From positions 10,881,866 through 10,945,865 of the forward strand of contig NC_085875.1 in NCBI RefSeq assembly GCF_034702125.1: 64,000 nt of DNA. The letters are read 5' to 3'. The position numbers and the translations under genes are program-made. Below, piece by piece: positions 1 through 23,762 of the stretch. The notes beneath the pieces are model-generated. The model was given only the letters and a program-made list of their open reading frames with translations. It was not told the DNA's origin and did not search any database. Numbering within the stretch: position 1 is the first letter of the stretch; each line of letters opens with the position of its first letter. This stretch comes from Engraulis encrasicolus. Lineage: Eukaryota > Chordata > Actinopteri > Clupeiformes > Engraulidae.

Positions 1-34
1 ATGTAGCTAATAAGTGTAGTGTGATGGAACTCAA

Positions 35-130
35 TACTGGTTTGTGACCTTGCAGAGGGTGGTGAGGTTGGGGTATTTGCTCTTCACCACAGATTTAGCT
101 TGTAGCCTTCATGGAAGGCTCTAAATAATG
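35..130 (-). repeat. Decayed copy of kdm1a exon-11 end, copy A
   Basis: Positions 49-88 resemble the last 40 nt of kdm1a exon 11, with several substitutions. Flanking intron sequence shared with copies B and C follows to about 130. It has no acceptor of its own and is the most diverged of the three copies. Confidence 0.75.
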
Positions 131-275
131 TTTAATGAATTGCAATGTCACTTCATGTGCAAGTGTAGGGTAACTCAATGCAGGTGTCTGACCTTGCAGA
201 GGGCGGTGAGGTCGCGGTGTTTGCTCTTGACCACACCTGTAGCTTGTAGTCTTAATGAAAGTCCTCTAAATAAGT
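131..275 (-). repeat. Copy of kdm1a exon-11 end plus donor, copy B
   Basis: Positions 193-233 are identical to the final 41 nt of exon 11 (1143-1183). The gt donor and about 55 bp of downstream intron are also duplicated. Past the 41 nt the copy switches to non-exonic sequence ending in a gctacag acceptor-like motif in gene sense. This makes a 44-nt pseudoexon with AG and GT on its two sides. Confidence 0.85.
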
Positions 276-278
276 AAG

Positions 279-422
279 GGTTAACGTTCGGTGAGAAGGT
301 CGCTACCGTGGAATAGCAGCACGACAGAGAGAATCTTTAGACCCCGACGCGGAGCGGAGGAGTCTTGTTCTCTCTGAAGTGCTGCTATTCCACAAAGCGA
401 CCGACTCGCCGAAAGTTAACCC
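279..422. mobile_element. Foldback MITE with about 44-bp inverted repeats
   Basis: The left end (GGTTAACGTTCGGTGAGAAG and on to AATAGCAGCAC) pairs with the right end at roughly 80 percent over about 44 bp, leaving an internal segment of about 55 bp. TTAA occurs symmetrically near both ends, which would suit a TTAA-target MITE. It sits between two copies of the exon-11 repeat. Confidence 0.65.
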
Positions 423-928
423 GCTTATTATATGGATATACTTAAATGATTCACACATGCGGGGCCATTTCTTTAGACCTATTTAATGTTAAGATTGTTG
501 CTGCGCAAAACAAAACAGTGCCGTTGTGGAACACCGCTAGGCAACAGCTAGATAGGCTAGCCAGGACAACAGGTGTTGTCTATCACAGCAGCTGATTAGA
601 GTGACAAAAGACCGGACCCCCTGCGGAGTGATATGAAACATTCGCTTTAGCCACTGACTTGTAGGCCTATACAAGCCAGTGGCTTTAGCAGTGAACGTCT
701 TGTTGCCATTGACAGCGGTAGCCAGGACAGCTGGTGCTGTCTATCACAGCAGCTGATTAGAGTCTTGTTGAAAAGTCGCTTTAGCAGTGAAAAGTCTTGT
801 TGCCATTGACAGCGGTCTGTTATAGACCAACCCGTCCGTTATCGAAAAATAACAGACGTCCGAACGTTGGGGAGCCCCGTTGAAATGAATGGAGCATTCG
901 ACAGATGACGTCACAACCATATAATAAT
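423..928. repeat. Composite repeat segment in kdm1a intron
   Basis: Contains a direct repeat of about 45 bp (559-604 and 720-765, sharing CTATCACAGCAGCTGATTAG). It also holds an imperfect 34-bp palindrome (650-683) and a repeated TTGCCATTGACAGCGG phrase. No coding signal. It separates exon-11 copies B and C. Confidence 0.5.
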
Positions 929-1075
929 GCCTAATAATGCATTGCAATGTCACTTCATGTGCAAGTGAAGGGTAACTCAATGCAGGTGTCTGACCTTGCA
1001 GAGGGAGGTGAGGTCGCGGTGTTTGCTCTTGACCACACCTGTAGCTTGTAGTCTTAATGAAAGTCCTCTAAATAA
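929..1075 (-). repeat. Copy of kdm1a exon-11 end plus donor, copy C
   Basis: Positions 995-1035 match the last 41 nt of exon 11 with one mismatch. The 5' splice donor and about 55 bp of intron are also copied. It abuts the genuine exon's own downstream flank, which starts the same way at 1076, so C and the real exon form a tandem pair. Confidence 0.85.
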
Positions 1076-1142
1076 TGCCTAATAATGCATTGCAATGTCA
1101 CTTCATGTGCAAGTGTAGGGTAACTCAATGCAGGTGTCTGAC

Positions 1143-14505
<13,363 letters not shown>

Positions 14506-14583
14506 CATGGAGGATGATGCGGGCCTCTCCTGGAAAAGAACACCAGAAGGAAAAAAAAGTTAAGTCTCCTTTCAGCCAAACAC

Positions 14584-14791
14584 CTGGGGGGTACTTCCAA
14601 GAACCTGGCTCAGCAGTAAACCAGGTTATGTTAACCTTGAGTTAGTGGTAAATCATCTATTAGAATAGCCTGGAGTCCTAATTTTCCAAACTACATGACA
14701 CCTGCAGCCTATCTATTAGCAAATTCACCACCTCCTGCAGGTTAACCTAGCCAGGTTCATCGCTTGACCATCTTCTTGGAATACTCCCCTG
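14584..14791. mobile_element. MITE with GGGTACTTCCAAGAACCTGG ends
   Basis: 208 bp. The left end CTGGGGGGTACTTCCAAGAA is inverted at the right (TTCTTGGAATACTCCCCTG). An internal pair AACCTGGCT/AGCCAGGTT is also inverted. A second copy lies at about 30595-30778. It lies just upstream of the kdm1a coding exon 1 acceptor, within the 5'UTR intron. Confidence 0.75.
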
Positions 14792-16145
14792 CTGCGCTCT
14801 GTTGTGTTGAAACTAGAGAATGATTGGTCAAAAAGTGAAGTGAGGCACTTCACTTATGTTGTGATCCCATGGTATTGTGTTGCTTATACTATGCATGTTG
14901 ATGGATGGAGGGTTTTGAAAGAGGAGGTCCGCCAGTCTTCATACTTTTTGCTCGCTTTAGTGTTCACATCTGAGACTGACAGCTTGATCATGGGCACAGC
15001 GTATTTCCTCTTTACTTTCAGCTTTACTGATTTTTTCAACGGGATGGATGTATTATGGACATTCCATGTGAACTAGTCTACCAATACTTTTTGAAACGTT
15101 TGCCTTTTAGATGTCATTCAAGGGATGATATTAAAGTTGAGTTGCAATTCTAGGATTCAGAAGCCGTATTACCACCCCTTTGCGAAGTCAAGCCATAAAA
15201 AAGGAAGAATCAGGCCCAAATTCCTGGTCGCATTTGCCATCCGCGCAACTCTTTTGATATGCGGATGATTTGAAGGATGTGCATACAGTGATGAAAGACT
15301 GGTGATAACTGCACAGTACAATAGCCATGTCTTGTTTTACCCATTTGTCCGTGCCCCTGGCAATATCCATTCAATCACTAAGAAATAAAGACAGAATCAC
15401 AAACATGGTCATGAGAACAAAACACAGACCAAAGGAGGGGAGAGCCAGCAGGTCCGTTAGCAAGCTCGCAAGTTGCAACCAAGGGGAGACTGCAGACAGA
15501 GCCGTCTTCCGCGACAGGGCATTGAATGAATTCACGGTCCGAAAACAAGGCTAGCCAAATTAGCTAGATACATTTATTGAGGCCTCGGCTTTACGTTCTG
15601 CTACACATTAGCGAACAGTTGTTTATTGTAATACCATGGATAGCAATGGGCCAAATAGACCAATCTAAATATTCTGATAAAGAAACTGTAAAATCATTCC
15701 TTACACAACACCGCTATATCAATTAGCTAGCTGTCGAAACAGCTAACCAGACACCATCATCTTTTGATAGCTAGCTTGAGGATGTAAACTGGAATTCTGA
15801 AAACGCACTGCTACACATGAGTGAAAATATGATACAGGCAAACGAGAGTTGTATATGCCAAACGTTTTTCAATTTTACACAAGACCGACGTGCTAACAAT
15901 GAAACTGCCGATAGCTACTTCAGCTATTCATGTGTGGAGGACAGCTAGCTAACGTTAGAGATGCAAAGCTCCCCGGCATGCTTTGTTGTGCATTAGCTGC
16001 TAGCTAGCCTATTGCTGCTATTCAGACGAGCCATTCTCCTACAAACTGTCTAAGTATAACTCGTTTACTAATATACACACTGTTTTCTCACATAAGGATT
16101 CAATTTATTTCAAGGTTATTTAGAAAATAACGGTGAGTTGTTTAC
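14792..16145. other. Probable kdm1a 5'UTR intron
   Basis: No coding exon. Rich in TAGCTAGC-type phrases near 15720-16010. Inferred to be intronic because a strong acceptor ends at 14530 and a donor-like AAGAG|gtaaac lies at 16145 on the minus strand. Confidence 0.5.
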
Positions 16146-16200
16146 CTCTTGTTGGTCCGCACCGACACGCACAAAGGAAACAACAACGCGTTCACTGAAT
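16146..16200 (-). other. kdm1a: Putative kdm1a non-coding first exon
   Basis: In gene sense the sequence ends ACCAACAAGAG|gtaaac, a good donor, and lies just downstream of CCAAT motifs. This fits a short untranslated exon spliced to 14529. The 5' limit is a guess and there is no transcript evidence. Confidence 0.4.
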
Positions 16201-16204
16201 GCTG

Positions 16205-16265
16205 TTCAACCAATCAGATGACACTTTCCCCCGTGGTTGTAAATCCCAGGAAAAATCTATTGGTT
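16205..16265. promoter_or_regulatory. Putative divergent promoter with CCAAT boxes
   Basis: A CCAAT box on the plus strand (16210-16214, in AACCAATCAG) and one on the minus strand (ATTGG near 16259-16263) lie about 50 bp apart. They sit between the inferred first exons of kdm1a (minus) and the TMEM30-type gene (plus). No TATA box seen. Confidence 0.4.
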
Positions 16266-16689
16266 CATCATACCGTCAATCACCAAAACGGTAACATTGC
16301 ATAAAGAAGAGTTTGATAACATTGTTACAATGCAGTGTAATTACACAATCACAGGGCCCTGCACAATCGCGTTGAGACAAACCTTTCATTCTGGTGTGAT
16401 AGCCTCCTGCATGAGCCACTGTAGGCCTACATAATAATAATAATAATAAAACACATGCATGCTTTGCTTTTTGTAATAGCAAATATAGCCTATATTTGTT
16501 TATGTAGGCCTATCTTATGTAATTGTTTCCTCCATAAGTGTGTAAAATGTAGATTTGTTCAAACAAGACTCAAGCAAAGTGTATGGAATTTAATGGGGAA
16601 AACTGAGATGATGGGCTGAAAGAAGTGTGGCCCTAATGACTTTTGACGTCAACACGAACATGATCATCCAGGAAATGAAGATCAGACAC

Positions 16690-16822
16690 TGAACAGGTAG
16701 GACAGGAAGAGAGGTGTATCGCTACACCCGCGTACCTGTCTTTCAGTCGGAGATATCTAATCGAGGGACTCGTCGTAAAGGAAAAATAAACTGTCTGGAG
16801 GACGAGTAAAGGGGTTTTGGAC
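16690..16822 (+). other. tmem30b: Putative tmem30b non-coding first exon
   Basis: Ends GGGTTTTGGAC|gtaagt, a strong donor on the plus strand with no ORF. The first coding exon has an acceptor (ggctcag, ending 17649) eight bases before its ATG, so an upstream untranslated exon is required. The 5' limit is approximate. Confidence 0.45.
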
Positions 16823-17649
16823 GTAAGTAAAGCGATGATGTTCTCAGTTTCATCAGTTTAACTGATTAGGTTGAATTCCTTGACACACTTCTAAGGTTGT
16901 TTTTGTTGCCAAAGGAGGGGTCGACGCCTATGTCCAACAAAATCAGGAAAGCCACACATCCTTCTATTTCACAGGATTTACAGGTGTTGAAGGCTACAAC
17001 AACAAAAAGAAAGAAACAAAAGTCACATATAATTTATTAATGTGTTTGTGGAAACAAGTAACTAGCATTAGTGGTGTGGTGACCCACATGAATGGGCTAC
17101 ACGTGTTATGGCTGAAGAAATCGTGGTAAAATAAAATGCAATTAACATATTCAGGCAAAAACCTCTATGTCCTTCTCATGGGTGTGGACATTGGTTTCTT
17201 TTGTGACCAGAACTAGTGTGCCAGCAAACTGTGTTTCATGTGTCAACAGCAGTCTAACATCCCATTTAGATCCTCACGAAAGAGCTTCTTCCTCTCAAAA
17301 GACCCATAAAGTAATATTCAGATTATTATTATTATTATTATTATTATTATTTTGAATTAATGGATGTTGATAGTTGATGGGCTTAGGCTTGTAGTGAGTT
17401 TATCACGACTTTTCCTACCTTTCAAGTTTCTAAAAAAGTTGTCATCCACCTCTATAAATCCCATATCCCTTTAGTTATATTCATGAACAAAACAGAACAC
17501 CAGGATCACAGTATCATATGCACATAGGACCTTTTAAAAAAACAAATTTTGAAGGTCTGCGCACAGTAACATGGATGTAATCAGCAAACTCCTACTTCTC
17601 CCATCACTGATGTTGCCACCTGATTACAATGTATGTTTGCTTGGCTCAG
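16823..17649. other. tmem30b intron 1
   Basis: AT-rich intron with a short (ATT)n tract at 17324-17352. Nothing else recognised. Confidence 0.5.
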
Positions 17650-17657
17650 GCTTGAAG

Positions 17658-17846
17658 ATGAAGAAGGGGGAGGAAGAAACGTCCAATAGGCCGGAGAACA
17701 CAGCCTTCACCCAGCAGAGGCTCCCGGCATGGCAGCCCATGCTGTCCGCTGGCATCGTCATCCCTGGCTTCGTGATCATCGGCCTGGCCTTCATCGGGGT
17801 CGGAGTTGCCTTGTTCGTCACCTCGCAGAGCATCCAAGTGCTTGAG
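17658..17846 (+). CDS. tmem30b: tmem30b coding exon 1 (TM1)
   Basis: [20 protein letters not shown] followed by RLPAWQP and the first membrane helix ([20 protein letters not shown]). Donor GAG|gtcaga. Confidence 0.92.
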
Positions 17847-20800
17847 GTCAGAAAGGCTATCTGTCTATTTTTATTGGGGACACCCTCAAAAACGAGATAT
17901 TGTATCTCAAGGGGGTCTTTAAAGCATTTCGTTTCTGTATTTACCGTCGCCTTTTTTCTCTTCACTGCCCTGATGAAAGCTATGTGAATATTGGCATTTG
18001 AACATCTAAGCCAGGGGTGGGGAACCTATGTCTCGAGTGCTGTTATATCCGCCCTCCCCTACATAATTGTAATGTTATGCAGCTTCACATGACATGTTTT
18101 GTAAAGGAATCTTTGAAATTCCATTTGCAATACAAGTAAGCTATATTCAGGGGAGAAGGTGGGGTATGTTGTAAAGGTGGCTGCCTTCAATATAGGCCTA
18201 AAGTGCAGGAGGAAATCCTGGTTTGTGTTCATAGTACGGCTCTTCCGATGAGCAAGGCTCCCCACCCCTTATCTAAGCGTTAGGAGTTCTGCGATCCTGT
18301 ATTTTACCGCTGGCTAACTATGTGAAGAGAATGTAGCAAACCTTTAATCGGCCTTTGATGATGTGTGGAATTGGAGTGGTTTGCTCTTAGCAATGATTTC
18401 TGTGAGAAACCCTATAAGTTACTGTCACTGCTGCTTGTGGTCCTCCTTACAGGTTGTATATTGCTTGGCTAATGTTTTTTTGCACTAACAGAGGGATTAC
18501 ACTGCTGATGATAGCAGCTCAGACAGTAACTGCTCTCAATGTGTGAATGAAGCTCCTCCTTGTCTCTGTGCTGTTGACTTTACTCTCACAAAGCAGTTTG
18601 AAGTAAGTTTCCAATGCGATTTAAAGACATGTCATATTTTGAATCATTTCTGTGTGTTATGAGTATATATTTTTAATTGTTTTTTTGTTTGTTTTTTAAC
18701 CAGCGGTTGTCTAATACTGTATTCATCTCCTTCCAGGGGCCAGTATTTTTCTATTATGGCTTAACAAACTACTACCAAAACCATCGCAAATATGGAGTTT
18801 CCAGAGATGACTACCAGTTGTCAGGGGATACAGACTACTTCACTGTAAGTTGTAGTGATGGATACAGGACGTCCACTGTCTGCATAGTCAGTTCTGTTAT
18901 CTTTGTGTCAGTCTGTTGACTGAATAATTTAGACATCTGAGTATCAGTATGTGAGAGGCTGATGATATTGCATGTGCTCTGATATACAGGATCCTACGGA
19001 TGACTGTGTTCCATACCAGTATGATTCCAGAAACAGGCCCATTGTACCGTGTGGATCAGTCGCCAACAGCATTTTCAATGGTATTGTTTTGAGGAATTAT
19101 AAAATGACACACTCAGTTGCATAGTACTTTGAGCTGTTTGATTAGATCATCATGTTGTAATGCATTATGTCTTTTTCACCAAAGATAAACCATACATAGT
19201 ATGAATGAAATATGAGTTCAAAACAAAAGTAATTAATTGTATGCAATGTGCTTTCTTGTTCTTCAATAGACACATTCAAGCTCTATCAAATCGTTGGAGG
19301 GCAGAAGAAACTGGTTCCATTTGATGGGAAAGGCATCGCGTGGTGGACTGATTACAACATTAAATACAGAAATCCTTCCTTGGTGGATGGATCCCTGGCA
19401 AAGGCTTTCAATGGTACTAGAAATGTTTTACTTACATCAGTAATTTCTAGAACATCATGCATGGATTTAAAAAAATAGAACAGAATGGCCTCAGTAGAGT
19501 TGGTTACATGTTTTAAATGATTTGTTTTGTCAGCATTATTTCTTGCTTTATTGCTTCATGTTTGGTTACCCAAATTAGTATGTAAAGCACTAAACTTACC
19601 ACACCTTGTGTACTGAGCTCAGGAGAGTGTGGAGCTCTATCAGTCCTCAAAATCAACTCCGTAAGAGTGAATTGAACACTGGTCTTTTGGTCACCAAATG
19701 TTTGTTTGTTTCATGAACGCTTCCTGGACTCAAAAGCAATTTGATTCAAGTGGTCTTTGGATAACAAAATGTAGATGAAAGGAAAAAAAAGAACAATTTC
19801 AAGGGACTCTCATTTACCAAAATGTTGAATGGCTGCATTACATTAACCCTTACGAAACACTCCAAAGCGTTTCGGTATTGACATCCCAATGTAGGCGTGA
19901 ATGCCGAAAACTGAGTCTTTTACAAGGGTTAATGTGTAACCAAGCCACTACAATAAATGTCTTTTGATGTGAACTCTGCAGGTACAGTGAAGCCCATCAA
20001 CTGGCCCAGAGCGGTGTATGAGCTGGACACCTCTGACGCATCCAACAACGGCTTCCTAAACCAAGACTTCCTGGTGTGGATGAGGCGAGCCGCCCTGCCC
20101 AACTTCCAGAAGCTCTACAGGAGGATAACAGAGGGTGACTACAGTGAGGGGCTGCCCATTGGAAATTACTCCCTGGAGATCAACTACAGTATCCTTTTTT
20201 TGCTGTGTGCCATTCCATTTGAAAAGCATTTGAGTGCTTTTTACTATGGGATTACATTGTGATGTGGCCCTGTACAAGATGACAATAACCATCATTTAGA
20301 GAGTGATGCCATGATGTGATTGGATAATTGAATCCATCCTTATTGTAAAACTGACTGTGGCGATGGCCCAGTACTATAGAAGAAAAACAAAAATGTTTAG
20401 TTTCAACAGAGATTCTGATCGAAAGGATTGGGTAATGTGTCTGCAGTAACAACAAGGGGACCTGTGTCTTTATCCACAACATGTGTATTGGCAGACAGTT
20501 AAATCAAGTCTGTTTTACATTTCCACTCAGCCGTGGACAGTATCCATGTTGGCACCTCTCCCTCGCCTCGCCTCCTATGTCGTCAACCAGACAAACAGGT
20601 TTGGCCTGCAGGGAGTGACTAGGATTTTTAAGCCACGGCGCAAAGAGAATGCAAAAAGGGACCGCCCCGGACTGTCAGATGGCACAGTTCTCGGGCTCAA
20701 CACCTGTTGGCATTGAGCAAATATGACATGGCAGATTTGTGATTGAAAAGGAAAACAGAGAAGGGTCAATGTGCAGAGGACTATTTGAAAGGCGGGTTGA

Positions 20801-22361
20801 AAGGGACAATTTTTAAAGGCAAGAAAACTCTATTACAGTGTAGAGTATAGTAGGCCTTTGTCAAAGCCAGTATATATATATACTTTATTACAGGCAAGGG
20901 CCCCACATTGGACACATTAAAATACACACATCAACAATACAATAAAACACATACAATAAAAAAGGAAGCTAGTGAAGGCATTCATGCCAGTGTTCCCAGA
21001 TAGTAGACATATATCTTACAGAGCTACGACTTGGATCAACCAATTGAGCGATAAGCTAATTTTTTGCACAATCAAGCCTGCTCATGAATTTAAAGGTAAG
21101 ATTTCTTAACAGTGCCATAAAAGTAGTTAGACCAAATTTCAAAGCCAGTCACGCCCTGATGAAGACCCGGTGAGGTTGAAACCAGTTGGCGTTTTTTAGA
21201 TATGTACCCCAGTTTAAAATAAAGGGTTTTCAAGTTATAAAAGTACAAACTACTCATTGTCTCTATATGCAAGAGTCACCTGAAGTAGGCCCAACGGCCT
21301 AACAAGTTTTGAAGAAAGGACTTTGACGTTTTACTTCAAGAGCACCAGCATATTGGAGTAGCCTATACTATCCAACAAAGAAGAGCGCTCAGCATCTCTC
21401 ATATATATTCCTAGTCATTTTGAAAAGTTCAAAGGAAAACCATTAGTGTTTTTTTACCCTGTGGAATGTTCCATGGTGTCATCATTAATCTCAACTGTCT
21501 TACAAAATATCACAGACAAACACTAACACACATATTAACAAACGTTGCCATAAACATGCCATTATTTGTAAATGTCGGGAAGACAAACAAACAAACGAAA
21601 AAAGAACATAGCAGGTGAATGGAATCTGACAGCCACATTGATCTTATTGTCTTTTGTGCACAACCTTTGAAAGCATAATGGATTACTTTTTCAACTATTT
21701 CACACAGCAGCTTTGTCTCCACCCAGTGGTGGAGAAAATCCACACTGTGGTTCAAATGTACTGTACCCGTCATATAATGTTATCACATTGAAGACTTTGT
21801 CATCGTGGAGGCCATACCATGTTTTGCAAGTGGGGTCTTTTGGCCAGAGACAGGAGGTGTGGTAAAGAGAGGAATAATTTGTGTAATGAGGCGTTTGAGA
21901 TTAATTTGAAAATTCAATTCAATTCATGTTTATTCGCCAGACTCTTGGTCCACAGTCACGTCATACAGATAGTATAGTGCAAATAAAAATCACACATCAG
22001 GACAGACCAATACAATCAGACAGAAACCACACAACCAAAAAAAGAAGCAGATAAAAGAATTAAAATCTATTCAGACATTTCAGTCAGTGCACTCTTAGCC
22101 TGGATATGTTGCGCTACTGTGTCAAGGAGATAAATTAATTTGAATTCGTTGCATAGAGTGCCCTTAACCGTCTCCTCTTCAGATTACCCTGTCCGTGGCT
22201 TTGGAGGCCGTAAGCAGGTGTTCTTCAGCAACGTCACCTGGATGGGTGGCAAGAACCAGTTCCTGGGGATCGCCTACCTGGTGATCGGCTCTCTGTGTAT
22301 CTTCATGTCTCTAGTCATGCTTATTGTGTATGCCAAGTTCAGATTCCCTGATGAGGAATGA
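17658..22361 (+). CDS. tmem30b: CDC50/TMEM30 family protein, complete (7 exons)
   Basis: Beta subunit of P4-ATPase phospholipid flippases, needed for their folding, ER exit and lipid transport across ER, Golgi and plasma membranes. Coding exons: 17658-17846, 18492-18602, 18737-18844, 18990-19080, 19270-19413, 19982-20188, 22183-22361. All are GT-AG and in phase, giving 342 residues. Two membrane helices (about 30-55 and 309-334) flank a large lumenal domain with paired cysteines and sequons (NCS, NGT, NYS, NVT). Family signatures: [60 protein letters not shown]. Phrases such as [17 protein letters not shown] and YPVRGFGG fit TMEM30B better than 30A or 30C. Human TMEM30B is intronless, so orthology should be tested by phylogeny. 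The start is the ATG matching the short family N-terminus. An in-frame upstream ATG (17571) lies before the inferred acceptor. Confidence 0.92.
18012..18270. mobile_element. hAT MITE, 8-bp TSD ATCTAAGC
   Basis: Perfect 8-bp duplication at 18004-18011 and 18271-18278. Ends are CAGGGGTGGGGAACC and, inverted, AAGGGGTGGGGAGCC. 259 bp, no ORF. A longer relative lies at 25804-26133. Inserted in the tmem30b intron after coding exon 1. Confidence 0.92.
18492..18602 (+). CDS. tmem30b: tmem30b coding exon 2
   Basis: [20 protein letters not shown] and on to TLTKQFE: the cysteine-rich start of the lumenal domain with an NCS sequon. Acceptor acag|AGG, donor GAA|gtaagt. Confidence 0.92.
18737..18844 (+). 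CDS. tmem30b: tmem30b coding exon 3
   Basis: [20 protein letters not shown] then [16 protein letters not shown], the most conserved CDC50 segment. Acceptor ttccag|GGG, donor ACT|gtaagt. Confidence 0.93.
18990..19080 (+). CDS. tmem30b: tmem30b coding exon 4
   Basis: [20 protein letters not shown] then [10 protein letters not shown]. Holds the second conserved cysteine pair. The donor AATG|gtattg splits the codon. Confidence 0.92.
19270..19413 (+). CDS. tmem30b: tmem30b coding exon 5
   Basis: [20 protein letters not shown], then [17 protein letters not shown] and DGSLAKAFN. Carries the GIAWWTD family hallmark. Acceptor caatag|AC, donor AATG|gtacta. Confidence 0.93.
19414..19842. other. tmem30b intron, nothing recognised
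   Basis: Unique intron sequence between coding exons 5 and 6, up to the small MITE. Confidence 0.4.
19847..19928. mobile_element. Small TTAA-flanked MITE
   Basis: TTAA at 19843-19846 and 19929-19932 with inverted CCCTT/AAGGG ends. The interior TTTCGG/CCGAAA is also inverted. Only 82 bp, piggyBac-like target. It lies 53 bp upstream of tmem30b exon 6. Confidence 0.6.
19982..20188 (+). CDS. tmem30b: tmem30b coding exon 6
   Basis: [20 protein letters not shown] through [20 protein letters not shown] to GNYSLEINY. Conserved lumenal core with an NYS sequon. The acceptor ctgcag lies 50 bp after a small TTAA-flanked MITE. Confidence 0.94.
20189..22182. other. tmem30b last intron with old repeat fragments
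   Basis: 2 kb intron. At 20870-21250 it holds a dispersed-repeat fragment with CCTGATGAAGACCCGGTGAG and an AATAAAG-containing tail. At 21905-22060 AATTCAATTCATGTTTATTC begins what resembles a fish LINE 3' end. No ORF for a reverse transcriptase. Confidence 0.4.
22183..22361 (+). CDS. tmem30b: tmem30b coding exon 7 (TM2, stop)
   Basis: [20 protein letters not shown], then [20 protein letters not shown], membrane helix 2 and a short cytosolic tail KFRFPDEE before TGA. Confidence 0.94.
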
Positions 22362-23090
22362 AGTCAGTGGACCTGCTGGGACCACAAGTCATATCCACAA
22401 ACACAGCCTTTGGATATGTGAACCCGTTTCATCCCCGCTAATGTAGAGAGAATGACTGTCAATAGGAATTTCACTCCGAACTTTACCCCCCCCCCCATCC
22501 CCCCCCCCACACACACACACTTTAATTTAAGTTCAACCGGACAATTTCTACACTTGTGTCATGCCTATCAGGTGTTTACAGTTTGTTTTCTTGCTTGGAC
22601 TACTTACTCTGATCCTTCCTGTTACCATTTTAAAATACAGGTCATTGCTCTAAAAATGTAATTTTTCAATGAATTGCAGGTGTCTGACATTCGACCAGTG
22701 TGTTAATATCAGTGTTTTATGAACCACTGGTTTTTAAGCGGCGTTTTAATGTTAAACATAATGCCATTATAAAGGAACATAGCCATAGACGTCTGCAGCA
22801 ACTTGATGAACATTTCTCAGTTTTTAATGTCTCAGGATTGAAATGTCATTAACAGATGTATATGAATGTGACTGTTACTTTGGAAACATTTGTTGTACTT
22901 GTATATATGTGGTTATTTCTCAGGGCATATGATTGAACAAATATCTCCTTGTGTGTTGGTGTATTTTCTCGAGTGTGTTATAAATAAAATGTCAAAGTTT
23001 TAACACTTCAGCTTTCAGTTGTTGCCATCCAGAAGGTATCTCACAGTGAAGTTAAGTGAATTGTATGCTGTTACATACCATTACAATAAA
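22362..23090 (+). other. tmem30b: tmem30b 3'UTR and polyadenylation signals
   Basis: Non-coding sequence after the stop with a C-rich/CA run (22486-22520). AATAAA hexamers at 22983-22988 and 23085-23090 are the likely cleavage signals. Confidence 0.6.
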
Positions 23091-23486
23091 CATCTTTGAT
23101 AACTGAATAATAGTTCAAACAAAGTGAATGTAGTTTTTTTTGTTTATGGCTAAAACGAGCATTTTCATAACACTGTGCTAAATGGCGGATATTAATGCTA
23201 GAATGAGAATGTATGCTTATCACTGGGCTTCTGATTTAAAATCCGGGCTTTAAATACGACTTGATAGCATAACAAAACCATTCCTCGATAGGTCTGTGAT
23301 TCCAATAGTGGAATGCTCTCTGCACCTGCTGCCCCATTATGTGTGTCATGCATGATGCAATAAAGACTTGCTCATTTTTGTCCCCATGGTGAGTTTAGAC
23401 ACAAATGTTGCAAACATTCCATCAGTGTCAGGCCTGACAGTGTGGAGTGCACATGATATTCTTCCTCTGTTGGACGACTAGCCAAC

Positions 23487-23762
23487 ATGTTTCCAAACTT
23501 CTGGCCCTTTTACACTCCACCTCCCCCAGAGCCTGAGCCCTTCTTCTCGGGCCTTCCAGCATGGGCTACGGTGGGACTTGATATGACCAGGGAGGAGTTT
23601 GTGACCCTTCTCTCCAAGGCATTTGAGGGAAAGAGTACGTTTAGTGGTCTACTGGATTCCATGTACGAATATTACCCTTACCTGCTATTATTGCCTGTCC
23701 TGGCCGCTGTGGCTGTGTCATCATACAGAGTTTACAAGAAAAAGCTGGGACAGAGATCAGAG
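23487..23762 (+). CDS. Unknown membrane protein, exon 1
   Basis: 92 codons from the first ATG (MFPNFWPFYTPPPPEPEPFF) through the membrane helix to GQRSE. The donor GAG|gtcagt is consensus-like. Confidence 0.75.

Noticed and set aside
17571..17657. In-frame upstream ATG extending tmem30b by 29 residues
   Set aside because: A ggctcag acceptor lies between it and the family-like start at 17658, and the extension has no CDC50 similarity.
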